64,000 bases of DNA from Pseudomonas alcaligenes (lineage in GTDB: Bacteria > Pseudomonadota > Gammaproteobacteria > Pseudomonadales > Pseudomonadaceae), in NCBI RefSeq assembly GCF_041729615.1, contig NZ_CP154874.1, positions 1,927,001-1,991,000 of the forward strand, written 5' to 3'. Positions 48,592-57,482 of this stretch are shown in pieces. The translations under genes and the position numbers were made by a program. The stretch's first letter is position 1. Each line of letters opens with the position of its first letter. Under the pieces are notes generated by a model that was given only the letters and a program-made list of their open reading frames with translations, did no database searches and was not told the origin of the DNA.

Positions 48592-49302
48592 TCACTCCAG
48601 GGTCAGGCCATGCCGCTGGTACAGCCCCTGCACCCAACCGTCGCGGTACATCTGCAACAGCACCTCGCGCAGGCGCTGCAGCTGCGCGGCGTCCACCTCG
48701 GGATGGCAGGCGATGTCCTCCATCAGGGTGAGGAAGGGCAGCACCTCGCGCGGCGCCGGACCGCCCTCGACGGCGGCGACCACCGCCGCGCTGGTCGCCC
48801 ACAGGCGCGCGCGGCTGCGCTGCAGCATGCTCAGGTTGAGCGACTCCTTGTTCGAATAGATCACCTGCAGGCCCACCCCTTCCAGGTACTCGCCGGCACC
48901 CGAGCCCTGGTGGCTGAGGATGCGCAGGCCGCGGGCCTGTTCCAGGCTGCTCAGGCGCAGGTCATCGTCGGCCTTGGCATACAGCCCCAGGCGCGACACC
49001 AGCAGCGGGCCGACCCAGGCATAGCGCGGTTCACGCTCCTGCTGGCGCTCCACCAATAGCACGCAGCTGCGTTCCTGCTGCTGGACCCGCAGCAGGGCCC
49101 GCTGCAACGGCAGGAAATCGAGGCGGTAGGCGATGCCGGCGCGGCGGAACAGCTCGTCGGTCAGCTCGGCCACCAACCCGCTGGCGCCGCCATCCTGGCG
49201 CTGCTGCATCAGCGGCGCGCGCTCCCAGGCGAACAGCTGCAGCTCGGCGGCCGCCACCGGCATGCCGAGCAGGGCCAGCCACAGCAGGCTAATCCCACGC
49301 AT
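48592..49302 (-). CDS. Periplasmic solute-binding-like protein (SBP_bac_3)
   Basis: A 236-aa exported protein (signal cleaved near VAAAE, residue 19) of the amino-acid-binding-like family 3 fold: LQLFAWERAPLM, ELTDELFRRAGIAY, WVGPLLVSRLGLYA. No permease or ATPase is adjacent, so it may be a sensor partner rather than transport component. Its start overlaps the end of the upstream solute-binding gene by 14 nt. Confidence 0.8.
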   Translation of the reverse strand: MRGISLLWLALLGMPVAAAELQLFAWERAPLMQQRQDGGASGLVAELTDELFRRAGIAYRLDFLPLQRALLRVQQQERSCVLLVERQQEREPRYAWVGPLLVSRLGLYAKADDDLRLSSLEQARGLRILSHQGSGAGEYLEGVGLQVIYSNKESLNLSMLQRSRARLWATSAAVVAAVEGGPAPREVLPFLTLMEDIACHPEVDAAQLQRLREVLLQMYRDGWVQGLYQRHGLTLE

Positions 49303-50968
49303 GCAGCGCCTCCCGGTACGGCAGGGTGCGCCCCGGCGGCCGCTCGTTGTCCAGCTGCGGCCAGGGCGCGCCCGGCTGTGCCAGCCAGTGCTGGGCGCCG
49401 CGCGGCGGATTGAGCTGCGGCGCGCAGGGGTGGCGCTGGCGCCGGCCGACCTGCTCCAGGTGGCGGTCGAATTCCGCCGCCAGGTTGCCCAGGGCCTGGC
49501 TGGCGCTGAGGCGCCCGGCCACCGCCGGGTGCAGCTGGCGCCACCACAGGCTGGCCATGCCGCTGTAGTCCGGCACGTTGGCGCCGGTGGGGGTCCAGCG
49601 GCGCGCCGCCGGGCTGCGGTAGAACTCCACCAGCCCGCCCAGGCGCGGCGCCGCGGCCAGCAGGGCGGGCGAATCGAGGTCGGAGCGGCGGATCGGCGTC
49701 AGCCCGACCAGGGTCTTGCGCAGCGACACGCTGCGCGAGGTGACGAACTGCGCGTACAGCCAGGCGGCCTGGCGCTGGCGCAGCGGCGTGGCCTTGAGCA
49801 GGGTCCAGGCGCCGACATCCTGGTAGCCGGACTTCATGCCGTCCTGCCAGTAGGCGCCGCGTGGCGACGGGGCGACCCGCCACTTCGGTCGGCCCTCGGC
49901 GTCCACCACCGGGCTGCCCGGTTTGGTGTAGTCGGCGGTGAAGGCGGTGTACCAGAAGATCTGCTGGGCCACCTGGCCCTGGGCGGCGACGTTGCCGGCC
50001 TGGTTGAAGCTCATCCGCTGCGCCTCCGGCGGGGCGTAGCGCTGCAGCCAGTCGACGTATTGCTGCACGGCGTAGACCGCCGCCGGGCTGTCCAGCGCAC
50101 CACCACGGGCGACGCTGGCGCCGGCCGGGCGACAGCCTTCGACGCGGATGCCCCAGTCGTCCACCGGCAGGCCGTTGGGCAACCCCGGGTCGGCCACCCC
50201 GGCCATGCCCAGCCAGGCGTCGGACAGGCGCCAGCCCAGCGAGGGGTCGAAGCCGCCGTAGTCCATGTGGCCGTAGACGCGCTGGCCGTCGATCGCGCCG
50301 ACCTGCTCGGTGAAGAAGGCGGCGATGTCCTCGTAGGCCGTCCAGTTCTGCGGCACGTCCAGCTCGTAGCCGTAGCGCTGGCGAAAGGCCTGGCGCAGCT
50401 CGGGGCGGGCGAACCAGTCCTGGCGGTACCAGTAGAGGTTGGCGAACTGCTGGTCGGGCAGCTGGTACAGCTTGCCGTCGGGAGCGGTGACGAAGGGCAG
50501 GCCGATGAAGTCGTCCAGCTGCAGGGTCGGCGAGGTCACACCGGCGCCCTCGCCGGCCATGAAGTCGGACAGCACCAGCACCTGGTCGTCGCGGAAATGC
50601 TGGCCGAGCAGGTCGCTGTCGCTGACGTAGGCGTCGTACAGCGGCAGGCCGGTCTGCTGCTGGGTGCGCAGCTTGTTGACCACGTCGTCCTCGCCGCTGA
50701 TCTCATGGATCACGCGGATGCCGGTGAGGCGGCTGAACAGCGGCGCCAGCACCGTGGCCTCGTACCAGTGGGTGGGGATGCGCTCGGCGATCACCCGCAC
50801 CTGCACGCCGGCGAACGGCTGCCCGGCCGCGGCGAACCAGGCCAGCTCGGCGCGTTGCTCGGTGAGGCTCAGGGAACTGGGCTGCAGCTCGGCCATGGCC
50901 TCCTGCAGCGGATCGGCAGCGTGCGTGGCCGCGCTCAGCAACAGGCCGAGCAAAATCGCAGCGCGCAT
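49289..50968 (-). CDS. Large extracellular solute-binding protein (family 1), GlpV-like
   Basis: A 559-aa exported protein (signal MRAAILLGLLLSAATHAADP). Segments such as RIPTHWYEATVLAPLF, GEDDVVNKLRTQQQ and YDAYVSDSDLLGQHFR resemble the large binding protein GlpV of rhizobial glycerol ABC transporters. No ABC permease lies nearby. Together with the overlapping family-3 protein it forms an unusual pair of binding proteins without a pump. The ligand is not known; glycerol or a polyol is only a suggestion. Confidence 0.8.
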   Translation of the reverse strand: MRAAILLGLLLSAATHAADPLQEAMAELQPSSLSLTEQRAELAWFAAAGQPFAGVQVRVIAERIPTHWYEATVLAPLFSRLTGIRVIHEISGEDDVVNKLRTQQQTGLPLYDAYVSDSDLLGQHFRDDQVLVLSDFMAGEGAGVTSPTLQLDDFIGLPFVTAPDGKLYQLPDQQFANLYWYRQDWFARPELRQAFRQRYGYELDVPQNWTAYEDIAAFFTEQVGAIDGQRVYGHMDYGGFDPSLGWRLSDAWLGMAGVADPGLPNGLPVDDWGIRVEGCRPAGASVARGGALDSPAAVYAVQQYVDWLQRYAPPEAQRMSFNQAGNVAAQGQVAQQIFWYTAFTADYTKPGSPVVDAEGRPKWRVAPSPRGAYWQDGMKSGYQDVGAWTLLKATPLRQRQAAWLYAQFVTSRSVSLRKTLVGLTPIRRSDLDSPALLAAAPRLGGLVEFYRSPAARRWTPTGANVPDYSGMASLWWRQLHPAVAGRLSASQALGNLAAEFDRHLEQVGRRQRHPCAPQLNPPRGAQHWLAQPGAPWPQLDNERPPGRTLPYREALHAWD

Positions 50969-51020
50969 CAAGGACTCCTTATTGTTGTCTGCAGAGTCTA
51001 GGCGGCGCCGGCAGATCGGC

Positions 51021-52079
51021 CTAGCGCGGCGCGGAAAAATCGCCGGCTTCCGCCACCAGCGCCGCCAACAGCTCGGCCGCCGGCAGCTCGCGGGCCAGCG
51101 GCGCGCCCTGGCCGGCCCAGTGCGCGGCGAAGTCGTGGCAGCCCTGGGCACTGGCCGCGGCATGCAGGGCCTTGGCCGCGTCGTAGGCAATCGGGTAGTC
51201 CGGCAGGGCCGCGCCAAACTCGCCGTACAGGCGGTTGGGCAGGCCGCGCGCCGGGCGCCCGGAGATATTGGCGGTGATCTCGGTACGGGACGCCCTCTCC
51301 CCCTTCAATGCCGCGCGGTAGGCGGCGTTGGCGGCGGATTCCGGGCACAGCACGAAGGCGGTGCCCAGCTGCACGCCGGCCGCGCCCAGGGCCAGGGCAG
51401 CGCGGATGCCGGCGCCGTCCATGATGCCGCCGGCGGCGATCACCGGCAGGCGGCTCTGCCGCACCAGCAGACGGACCAGCGCCAGGGTGCCGAGGCCGGC
51501 ATCGCCCTGCTGCGGATCGAACACGCCGCGATGGCCGCCGGCCTCGATGCCCTGGGCCACCAGCGCGTCGACCCCGGCCGCCTCGGCCAGTTTCGCCTCG
51601 GCCGGGCTGGTGACACAGGCCAGCAGGCGCATGCCGGCGCCCTTGAGGCGCTCGATCCAGGCCTGCGGCGGCAGGCCGAAGTGGAAGCTGAGCACCGCCG
51701 GGCGCTGTTCCAGCAACAGCTCGAGCATGGCCGGGTCGGCCAGGAAGCTCGGGTAGATCTCGCGCAGCGCCGCCGGCGGCGCTGCGCCGAACTCGGCGAA
51801 CAGCGGGCGCAGGCGCTCGCACCAGGCCGCCTCGCGCGCCGCGTCGGCCCGCGCCGGGGCATGGCAGAACAGGTTGTAGTTGACCGGCAGGCTGGTCAGC
51901 GCGCGGGTCTGCGCGATCAGCTCGCGGGCCTGCGCCGGGCTGCTGGCGCCCAGGCCCAGCGAGCCGAGGCCGCCGGCCGCGGACACCGCGGCGGCCAGCG
52001 CCGGGGTGGAGACCCCGACCATGGGTGCCTGGATGATGGGATGGCGGATGCCTAGCAGGGAGCAGAGGGCGGCGGACAT
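51021..52079 (-). CDS. Nitronate monooxygenase / NPD-like FMN enzyme
   Basis: A 352-aa TIM-barrel flavoprotein: [18 protein letters not shown] at the N-terminus, EAGGHRG and [20 protein letters not shown] for FMN phosphate binding. The [17 protein letters not shown] motif is typical of the NMO/2-nitropropane dioxygenase family. It oxidises alkyl nitronates or related compounds; the true substrate is unknown. I chose the ATG at 52079 with the AGGAG ribosome site 9 nt before it. Confidence 0.88.
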   Translation of the reverse strand: MSAALCSLLGIRHPIIQAPMVGVSTPALAAAVSAAGGLGSLGLGASSPAQARELIAQTRALTSLPVNYNLFCHAPARADAAREAAWCERLRPLFAEFGAAPPAALREIYPSFLADPAMLELLLEQRPAVLSFHFGLPPQAWIERLKGAGMRLLACVTSPAEAKLAEAAGVDALVAQGIEAGGHRGVFDPQQGDAGLGTLALVRLLVRQSRLPVIAAGGIMDGAGIRAALALGAAGVQLGTAFVLCPESAANAAYRAALKGERASRTEITANISGRPARGLPNRLYGEFGAALPDYPIAYDAAKALHAAASAQGCHDFAAHWAGQGAPLARELPAAELLAALVAEAGDFSAPR

Positions 52080-52194
52080 GCGGGACTCCTGGGCCAAGGG
52101 TGGGCGCCATTATCGACGGCCTGCGACCTAGGTCCAATGGCCCGTGGCAGGTACGTGGCTAAGATGGAAGAACTCGAGCAGCGGAACCCCACCC

Positions 52195-54114
52195 ATGTCG
52201 ACCACCGCCGCGGGCAAGACGGCCGTGCTGCAGAACATCCATGGCACCATGGAGTTCCTGCGCAAGCACCCGCCGTTCAACCAGATGGAGAGCGCTCACC
52301 TGGCGTTCCTGGTGGAGCATTGCCAGCTGCGTTTCTACGCCGCCGGCGAGAGCATCCTCAAGCCCGGCGACGGCCCGGTGCAGCACTTCTTCATCGTCAA
52401 GCAGGGCCTGGTGGTGGGTGAGCGCCCGCACTCGGCCAAGCGCGGCAGCGAGACCACCTTCGAGATCGCCAGCGGCGAGTGCTTCCCCCTGGCCGCCCTG
52501 CTCGGCGAACGCGCCACCCGTACCGAGCACCTGGCCGGCGAGGACACCTTCTGCCTGCTGCTGCCCAAGGACGCCTTCGTCCGCCTGTTCGCCCAGTCCG
52601 CGCCATTTCGCGACTTCGCCCTGCGTGGCGTGTCCAGCCTGCTCGACCAGGTCAACCAGCAGGTGCAGCTGCGCGCGGCGGAGAACCTCGGCGCGCAGTA
52701 CTCGCTGGACACCCCGCTGCACGAGCTGGCCATGCAGCAGCCGGTGGCCTGCGCCGCCGACCTGGCGCTGCGCGAGGCGGTCAGGCGCATGCACGAGCAG
52801 CATGTCGGCAGCATCGTCATAGTCGATGCGGCGCAGCGCCCGCTGGGCATCTTCACCCTGCGCGACCTGCGCCGCGTGGTGGCCGCCGGCGAGTCGCTGG
52901 AGCAGCCGATCGCCGCGCTGATGACCCAGCGCCCCTTCCACCTGCCGCCCAGCGCCAGCGCCTTCGACGCCGCCCTGGCGATGACCGAGCGGCACATCGC
53001 CCACGTCTGCCTGGTGGAGCACGAGCGCCTGGTCGGCGTGGTTTCCGAGCGCGATCTGTTCTCCCTGCAGCGCGTCGACCTGGTGCACCTGGCGCGCACC
53101 ATCCGTCACGCCGGGCGCATCGAGACCCTGGTGGCGCTGCGCAGCGACATCCGCCTGCTGGTCGAGCGCATGCTGGCCCACGGCGCCAGCTCCACGCAGA
53201 TCACCCAGCTGATCACCCTGCTCAACGACCATACCGTGTGCCGGGTGATCGAGCTGGTGCTGGAGGAGCTGGGCGACCCCGGCGTGCCCTTCAGCTGGCT
53301 GTGCTTCGGCAGCGAGGGGCGCCGCGAGCAGACCCTGCACACCGACCAGGACAACGGCATCCTGTTCGACGCCGACAGCCCCGCGGAGGCCGAGCGCATC
53401 CGCCAGCTGCTGCTGCCGCGCGCGCGGCGGATCAACCAGCTGCTGGCAGAGTGCGGCTTCAGCCTCTGCCCCGGCCAGATCATGGCCGGCAACCCGGCGC
53501 TGTGCCTGTCGCAGCGCGAATGGGCGCGGCGCTTCGCCGGCTTCGTCCGCGAGGCCACCCCGGAGAACCTGCTGGGCTCGAGCATCTACTTCGACCTGCG
53601 CGTGGTCTGGGGCGCCGAGGAGGGCTGCGCGCAGCTGCGCGAGCAGCTGTTCGCAGACATCGAAGGCAACAGCATCTTCCAGCACCTGCTGGCGGCCAAC
53701 GCCCTGCAGCACCGCCCGCCGCTGGGACGCTTCCGCGACTTCGTGGTGGCACGCAAGGGCGCCGAGAAGGACACCCTCGACCTCAAGGTGGAGGGCCTCA
53801 CCCCCTTCGTCGACGGCGCCCGCCTGCTGGCCCTGGCCCATGGCATCGGCGACAGCAACACCCTGCGCCGCTTCGCCGAGCTGGTGCGCCTGGGCGTGAT
53901 CGACGCGCAGGACGGCGCCGCCTTCGAAGAGGCCTACCACTTCATCCAGCAGACCCGCCTGCAGCTGCACCAGCAGCAGGCCAGCCAGGGCCTGCCCTTC
54001 TCCAACCGCCTCGATCCGGACAGCCTCAACCAGCTGGACCGACGCATCCTGCGCGAATCCTTCCGCCAGGCCCAGCGCCTGCAGGCCAGCCTGGCGCTGA
54101 GGTACCAGCTATGA
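52195..54114 (+). CDS. Cyclic-nucleotide-binding / CBS / DUF294 nucleotidyltransferase protein
   Basis: A 639-aa cytosolic protein. A cNMP-binding domain (residues about 20-140) is followed by a CBS pair (about 180-300). A DUF294 nucleotidyltransferase-like domain has FGSEGRREQTLHTDQDNGIL (Gly-Ser and Asp-x-Asp metal pair), and a DUF294 C-terminal domain ends it. The layout is like GlnD-related signal-transduction enzymes; the substrate is unknown. It overlaps the exonuclease gene as ATGA, so the two are translationally coupled. A downstream in-frame ATG at MEFLRKHPPF is a possible alternative start. Confidence 0.85.
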   Translation: MSTTAAGKTAVLQNIHGTMEFLRKHPPFNQMESAHLAFLVEHCQLRFYAAGESILKPGDGPVQHFFIVKQGLVVGERPHSAKRGSETTFEIASGECFPLAALLGERATRTEHLAGEDTFCLLLPKDAFVRLFAQSAPFRDFALRGVSSLLDQVNQQVQLRAAENLGAQYSLDTPLHELAMQQPVACAADLALREAVRRMHEQHVGSIVIVDAAQRPLGIFTLRDLRRVVAAGESLEQPIAALMTQRPFHLPPSASAFDAALAMTERHIAHVCLVEHERLVGVVSERDLFSLQRVDLVHLARTIRHAGRIETLVALRSDIRLLVERMLAHGASSTQITQLITLLNDHTVCRVIELVLEELGDPGVPFSWLCFGSEGRREQTLHTDQDNGILFDADSPAEAERIRQLLLPRARRINQLLAECGFSLCPGQIMAGNPALCLSQREWARRFAGFVREATPENLLGSSIYFDLRVVWGAEEGCAQLREQLFADIEGNSIFQHLLAANALQHRPPLGRFRDFVVARKGAEKDTLDLKVEGLTPFVDGARLLALAHGIGDSNTLRRFAELVRLGVIDAQDGAAFEEAYHFIQQTRLQLHQQQASQGLPFSNRLDPDSLNQLDRRILRESFRQAQRLQASLALRYQL

Positions 54115-54803
54115 AGAAGAAGCTGCTCGACTGGCTGCGTCCCGCCTGCGACCCGCGCTGCGACCAGCTGCCGGCGCCGCGCCCGCTGGACGACCGCCCG
54201 CTGGCGCAGCAGCGCCTGGTGGTGGTGGACCTGGAAACCAGCGGCCTCAACCTGCAGCGCGACCAGCTGCTGGCCATCGGCGCGGTGGTGATCGAAGACG
54301 GCGCCATCGACCTGCGCCAGCAATTCGAATGCACCCTGCACCGTCCCGGCCACCAGGCCAGCGCCAGCACCCTGATCCACGGCATCGCGCCCAGCGCCAT
54401 CGCCGCCGGGCGCGATCCGGCCGAAGCACTGCTGGAATTCATGGCCTTCGTCGGCGACAGCCCGCTGCTGGCTTTCCATGCCGCCTTCGACCAGCACATG
54501 CTGCAGCGCTCCCTGCGCGAGAGCCTGGGCTATCGCCTGCAGCACCCCTTCGTCGATGTCGCCGAGCTGGCCCCGCTGCTCTGCCCGCAAGGCCCGCGCC
54601 AGCGCGCCGGGCTGGACGACTGGCTGGCCCTGTTCCAGCTCCAGGCCAGCGAGCGCCACCACGCCAGTGCCGATGCCCTGGCCACCGCCGAACTGGCCCT
54701 GATCCTGTTCAGCAAGGCCCGCCGCCAGGACCTGGACAGCCTGGCCGAGCTGCAGTGCCAGTGCCTGGCACGCCGGCGCCGGCAGCTGGCGCCCTCGCTT
54801 TGA
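54111..54803 (+). CDS. DEDDh 3'-5' exonuclease (DnaQ/PolC-epsilon-like)
   Basis: A 230-aa exonuclease. The DEDD acids are seen in VVVDLETSGLN (D, E), in LAFHAAFDQHML (D) and in ERHHASADALATAEL (the terminal His/Asp). Family members of this type are often encoded directly after a CBS/DUF294 protein, as here, with a 4-nt overlap. Its partner may regulate it in response to nucleotide signals. Confidence 0.9.
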   Translation: MKKKLLDWLRPACDPRCDQLPAPRPLDDRPLAQQRLVVVDLETSGLNLQRDQLLAIGAVVIEDGAIDLRQQFECTLHRPGHQASASTLIHGIAPSAIAAGRDPAEALLEFMAFVGDSPLLAFHAAFDQHMLQRSLRESLGYRLQHPFVDVAELAPLLCPQGPRQRAGLDDWLALFQLQASERHHASADALATAELALILFSKARRQDLDSLAELQCQCLARRRRQLAPSL

Positions 54804-54900
54804 TAGAGCGCATCGATATCATTGGTAAATCATTCTTGATTCCATCCTGACCTCATCGTCACTAGAATGTCGGCTTCCTGCAGCCGAAACCCATCCGCCC

Positions 54901-56028
54901 ATGCGCTCCACCACCCTGCGTCGCTGGTCCTTCGTGCACACCTGGACCAGCCTGATCTGCACCCTGTTCCTCCTGCTGCTGGCACTGACCGGCCTGCCGC
55001 TGATCTTCCACCACGAGATCGAGCACCTGCTGGGCGAGGCGCCGCAGCTGCGCGAGCTGCCGGCGGACAGCCCGCGCCTGTCGCTGCAGCAGCTGGTCGA
55101 GGCCGCCGAGCGCCACCGCCCCGGCGAAGTGGTGCAGTACCTGGGCTGGGAAGAGGACGAGCCCAACGGCGTGGTGACCATCATGGCCGCCACGGCCGGC
55201 ACCGAGCCGAATTCCTCGCACACCTTCATGCTCGACGCCCGCACGGGTGAAGCAGTCGAGATGCCGGCGGCCAACGGTGGCTTCATGATGCTGATGCTGC
55301 GCCTGCACGTGGATCTGTTCGCCGGCCTGCCGGGTAAGCTGCTGCTGGCCTTCATGGGCATCCTCTTCGTGGTGGCGATGGTCTCCGGCGTGGTGCTCTA
55401 CGCGCCCTTCATGCGCAAGCTGAAGTTCGCCGAGGTGCGCCGGGACAAGTCCACCCGCCTGCGCTGGCTCGACCTGCACAACCTGATCGGCATCGTCACC
55501 CTGACCTGGGCACTGACCGTGGGCGTCACCGGGGTGATCAGCGCCTGCGCCGACCTGCTGATCGAAGCCTGGCGCAACGACACCCTGGCGGCCATGGTCG
55601 AGCCCTACCGCGACGCCCCGCCGCTCACCGAGCGAGCGCCGGCCGACGAGCTGCTACGGATTGCCGGAGAGGCCGCGCCGGGCATGCGTCCAGACTTCAT
55701 CGCCTTCCCCGGCACGCGCTTCTCCAGCGCGCACCACTACGCGGTGTTCATGGTCGGCAACACGCACCTGACCTCGCACCTGTGGACCCCGGTGCTGATC
55801 GACGCGCGCAGCCTCGCCGTCACCGCCGTCGGCGACCGCCCCTGGTACATGGACGCCCTGGCCATGTCGCAGCCGCTGCACTTCGGCGACTACGGTGGCC
55901 GGCCGATGCAGATCCTCTGGGCGCTGCTGGATGTGCTGACCATCATCGTCCTCGGCAGCGGCCTGTACCTCTGGTGGGTGCGCCGCCGTGCACCACGCCA
56001 GGCGCTGCGCGACGAGGTGGCGGCATGA
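54901..56028 (+). CDS. PepSY-associated TM protein (iron-uptake-type membrane protein)
   Basis: A 375-aa inner-membrane protein with a hydrophobic N-terminal helix (residues about 15-36) containing WTSLICTLFLLLLALTGLP. Two PepSY periplasmic segments and further helices follow, the last at about 340-362 ending YLWWVRRR. PepSY_TM proteins often act in siderophore iron reduction or uptake. No convincing Fur box could be read upstream. A small gene overlaps its stop. Confidence 0.85.
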   Translation: MRSTTLRRWSFVHTWTSLICTLFLLLLALTGLPLIFHHEIEHLLGEAPQLRELPADSPRLSLQQLVEAAERHRPGEVVQYLGWEEDEPNGVVTIMAATAGTEPNSSHTFMLDARTGEAVEMPAANGGFMMLMLRLHVDLFAGLPGKLLLAFMGILFVVAMVSGVVLYAPFMRKLKFAEVRRDKSTRLRWLDLHNLIGIVTLTWALTVGVTGVISACADLLIEAWRNDTLAAMVEPYRDAPPLTERAPADELLRIAGEAAPGMRPDFIAFPGTRFSSAHHYAVFMVGNTHLTSHLWTPVLIDARSLAVTAVGDRPWYMDALAMSQPLHFGDYGGRPMQILWALLDVLTIIVLGSGLYLWWVRRRAPRQALRDEVAA

Positions 56029-56183
56029 GGCAGTCGACCTTCGCCACCCCCGTGCTGCTGGCCGTGCTCGGCGCCGCCGGCCTGTTCGCCGCCCTGCTCG
56101 GCGACGGCGGCTGGGACGCCCTGGCCTGGCTCGGCCTGGGCCTGCCGGCCGTGCTCGGCAGCTGGCCGCTGCTGCGGCGCTAG
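56025..56183 (+). CDS. Small membrane protein, 52 aa
   Basis: It starts in the ATGA that ends the PepSY gene. The product is MRQSTFATPVLLAVLGAAGL, a second hydrophobic stretch (WLGLGLPAVLGSWPLL), then two Arg. Two short membrane helices are predicted by eye. Such companions of PepSY_TM genes are common in Pseudomonas; the function is unknown. Confidence 0.7.
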   Translation: MRQSTFATPVLLAVLGAAGLFAALLGDGGWDALAWLGLGLPAVLGSWPLLRR

Positions 56184-56191
56184 CGCACCGC

Positions 56192-56569
56192 TCAGGGCTT
56201 GCTCAGCATCTCGCGGTGAGCCTTCAGCTGTTCGAGCATCTGCTCCATGTGCTGGATGTGCTGGTCCACCTGCTCCGGCGTGTCCAGCGGCATCATCATG
56301 CCGGCGCCCTTGCCCATGCCCATCTGCATGCCGCCATGCATCGGACAGCCGCCCATCATCTGCATGCCGCCGCCCATGGCCTGGCGGTGCTCCAGCATCA
56401 GCTTGTGCCGCTCCTCCGGCGACTTGCCGGCCATCCAGCTCTGATGCAGCTCGCGCATCTGGCTCATGTGCTGCTGCCACTGCTGTTCGCTGCCGACATC
56501 CGTGGCGGCCCAGGCAACGCCTGCCAGGCTCAGCGCCAGCAGGCCAGGGAGAAGAGTCTTGGTGTTCAT
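56192..56569 (-). CDS. Exported Met-rich protein, putative metal-binding
   Basis: A 125-aa protein with a signal peptide (cleaved near AWAAT, residue 22). A Met/Gly/His-rich middle (MGGGMQMMGGCPMHGGMQMG) is bounded by helical segments (ERHKLMLEHRQAM; VDQHIQHMEQMLEQL). The composition suggests copper binding, but it lies outside the island and has no CopR box that I can see. It converges on the small membrane gene with an 8-bp gap. Confidence 0.7.
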   Translation of the reverse strand: MNTKTLLPGLLALSLAGVAWAATDVGSEQQWQQHMSQMRELHQSWMAGKSPEERHKLMLEHRQAMGGGMQMMGGCPMHGGMQMGMGKGAGMMMPLDTPEQVDQHIQHMEQMLEQLKAHREMLSKP

Positions 56570-56687
56570 CGCATTGCCCTCTGCAAGGCTGGAAGAGCTT
56601 TCACTCTAGGCCAGCCTCCAGCCCGGGCGCTGATCTGGGTCAACCATCGCTCGGCTGGCCATGCGCTAGGCGAAAAAGGGCGGGGCC

Positions 56688-56717
56688 GGAAAAAGAAAAC
56701 CCCGCTTGCGCGAGGTT
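56688..56717 (-). terminator. Terminator of the Rsm-type sRNA
   Basis: On the minus strand, AACCTCG-CGCAAG-CGGGGTT (one G-T pair) is followed by TTCTTTTT. It ends a transcript coming from about 56816. Confidence 0.8.
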
Positions 56718-56816
56718 CTGCAGACTGGTCCTGACATCCGTGATCGGTGCGCCGTCCTGGCGAACAATCCCTCATGTCCCTGTTGTTGGCGGTGCGCTTC
56801 CTGCGCTAAGTCCTTG
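56692..56816 (-). ncRNA. RsmY/RsmX-like regulatory sRNA that titrates RsmA/CsrA
   Basis: On the minus strand the region holds seven GGA motifs, several in hairpin loops: GCGC-AGGAA-GCGC (56794-56806), GCC-AGGAC-GGC (56751-56761), and AACAA...TTGTT bracketing two more. This is the design of RsmX/Y/Z, which soak up the translational repressor RsmA. The 5' end is placed about 7 nt below a TAAATT-like -10; the 3' end is the terminator above. At about 125 nt the size fits. GacA control is indicated by the element at 56873-56890. Which of the three Rsm RNAs it is cannot be settled by eye; RsmY is my first choice. Confidence 0.88.
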
Positions 56817-56872
56817 AGCGGCAATTTAATCTGGCCGATGGCAGGTTGATAGCAGCGATCGTCAGCACACCC

Positions 56873-56890
56873 TGTAAGCCAATGCTTACA
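56873..56890. promoter_or_regulatory. GacA upstream activating sequence of the sRNA
   Basis: TGTAAG-CCAATG-CTTACA matches TGTAAG-N6-CTTACA exactly and is a perfect inverted repeat in its arms. It is centred about 65 bp above the proposed start of the sRNA, the usual distance for rsm genes. Confidence 0.9.
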
Positions 56891-56980
56891 CGGCCACCGA
56901 GCGGGAAAGGGTTCACAAAGACGGCTTGGCGGCTATCATCGCGCGCCTGATTCCTGCGCCCCGCGCAACCGAGCCCGAAG

Positions 56981-57376
56981 ATGAAACCGCAACTGATCGC
57001 CGCCGCCGAAATCGACCGCCTGGAAACCTGGAGCAAGTACAACAAGGACATGTGCACCAGCTGCCATTCCACCTGCTGCACCCTGCCGGTGGAGGTGCGC
57101 ATCCTCGACCTGATCCGCATCGGCGTGGTCGACGAGTTCGAGCGCGGCGAACCGCCGAAGAACATTGCCAAGCGCCTGCAGAAGGAAGGGCTGATCGAGC
57201 GCTTCAACCAGAAGTCCGGCATCTTCACCCTGACCCGCATGAGCAACGGCGACTGCATGTACCTGGACCGCAAGACGCGCCTGTGCACCATCTACGACAA
57301 GCGCCCGGACACCTGCCGCAACCATCCGCGCATCGGCCCGCGCCCGGGCTACTGCGCCTGGCGCCCCAAGCAGTAA
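56981..57376 (+). CDS. YkgJ-family cysteine-cluster protein
   Basis: A 131-aa cytosolic protein with the CxxCxxxCC-type cluster CTSCHSTCC near residue 25 and further cysteines in GDCMYL, RLCTIYDKRPDTCR and PGYCAW. These are the conserved sites of the YkgJ/CxxCxxCC zinc- or iron-binding family. The role is unknown. It lies between the sRNA promoter and dctP. Confidence 0.88.
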   Translation: MKPQLIAAAEIDRLETWSKYNKDMCTSCHSTCCTLPVEVRILDLIRIGVVDEFERGEPPKNIAKRLQKEGLIERFNQKSGIFTLTRMSNGDCMYLDRKTRLCTIYDKRPDTCRNHPRIGPRPGYCAWRPKQ

Positions 57377-57382
57377 GGCCCG

Positions 57383-57400
57383 CTGGCGGAATTCCGCCAG
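57383..57400. promoter_or_regulatory. Palindromic enhancer site 1 of dctPQM (candidate DctD site)
   Basis: CTGGCGGAATTCCGCCAG is a perfect 18-bp palindrome 83 bp upstream of the -24 element. It is related to site 2 by the shared TGGCG arm. DctD, or another sigma-54 activator, is the likely binder. Confidence 0.6.
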
Positions 57401-57415
57401 GCAAACCCCCGCATC

Positions 57416-57431
57416 TGGCGAAATCTCGCCA
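57416..57431. promoter_or_regulatory. Palindromic enhancer site 2 of dctPQM (candidate DctD site)
   Basis: TGGCGA-AATC-TCGCCA has perfect 6-bp arms and lies 33 bp from site 1, near three helical turns. Tandem enhancer sites before dct operons are typical of DctD-controlled promoters. Confidence 0.6.
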
Positions 57432-57482
57432 CGCATTTCTCCCGGAGGCCCGAAAATCGGGCCCTGCAGCCGAGGCGACGGC

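Noticed and set aside
54804-54900. A Fur box upstream of the PepSY membrane protein
   Set aside because: The A/T-rich stretch looked promising, but aligning it base by base with the 19-bp consensus gave fewer than half matches.
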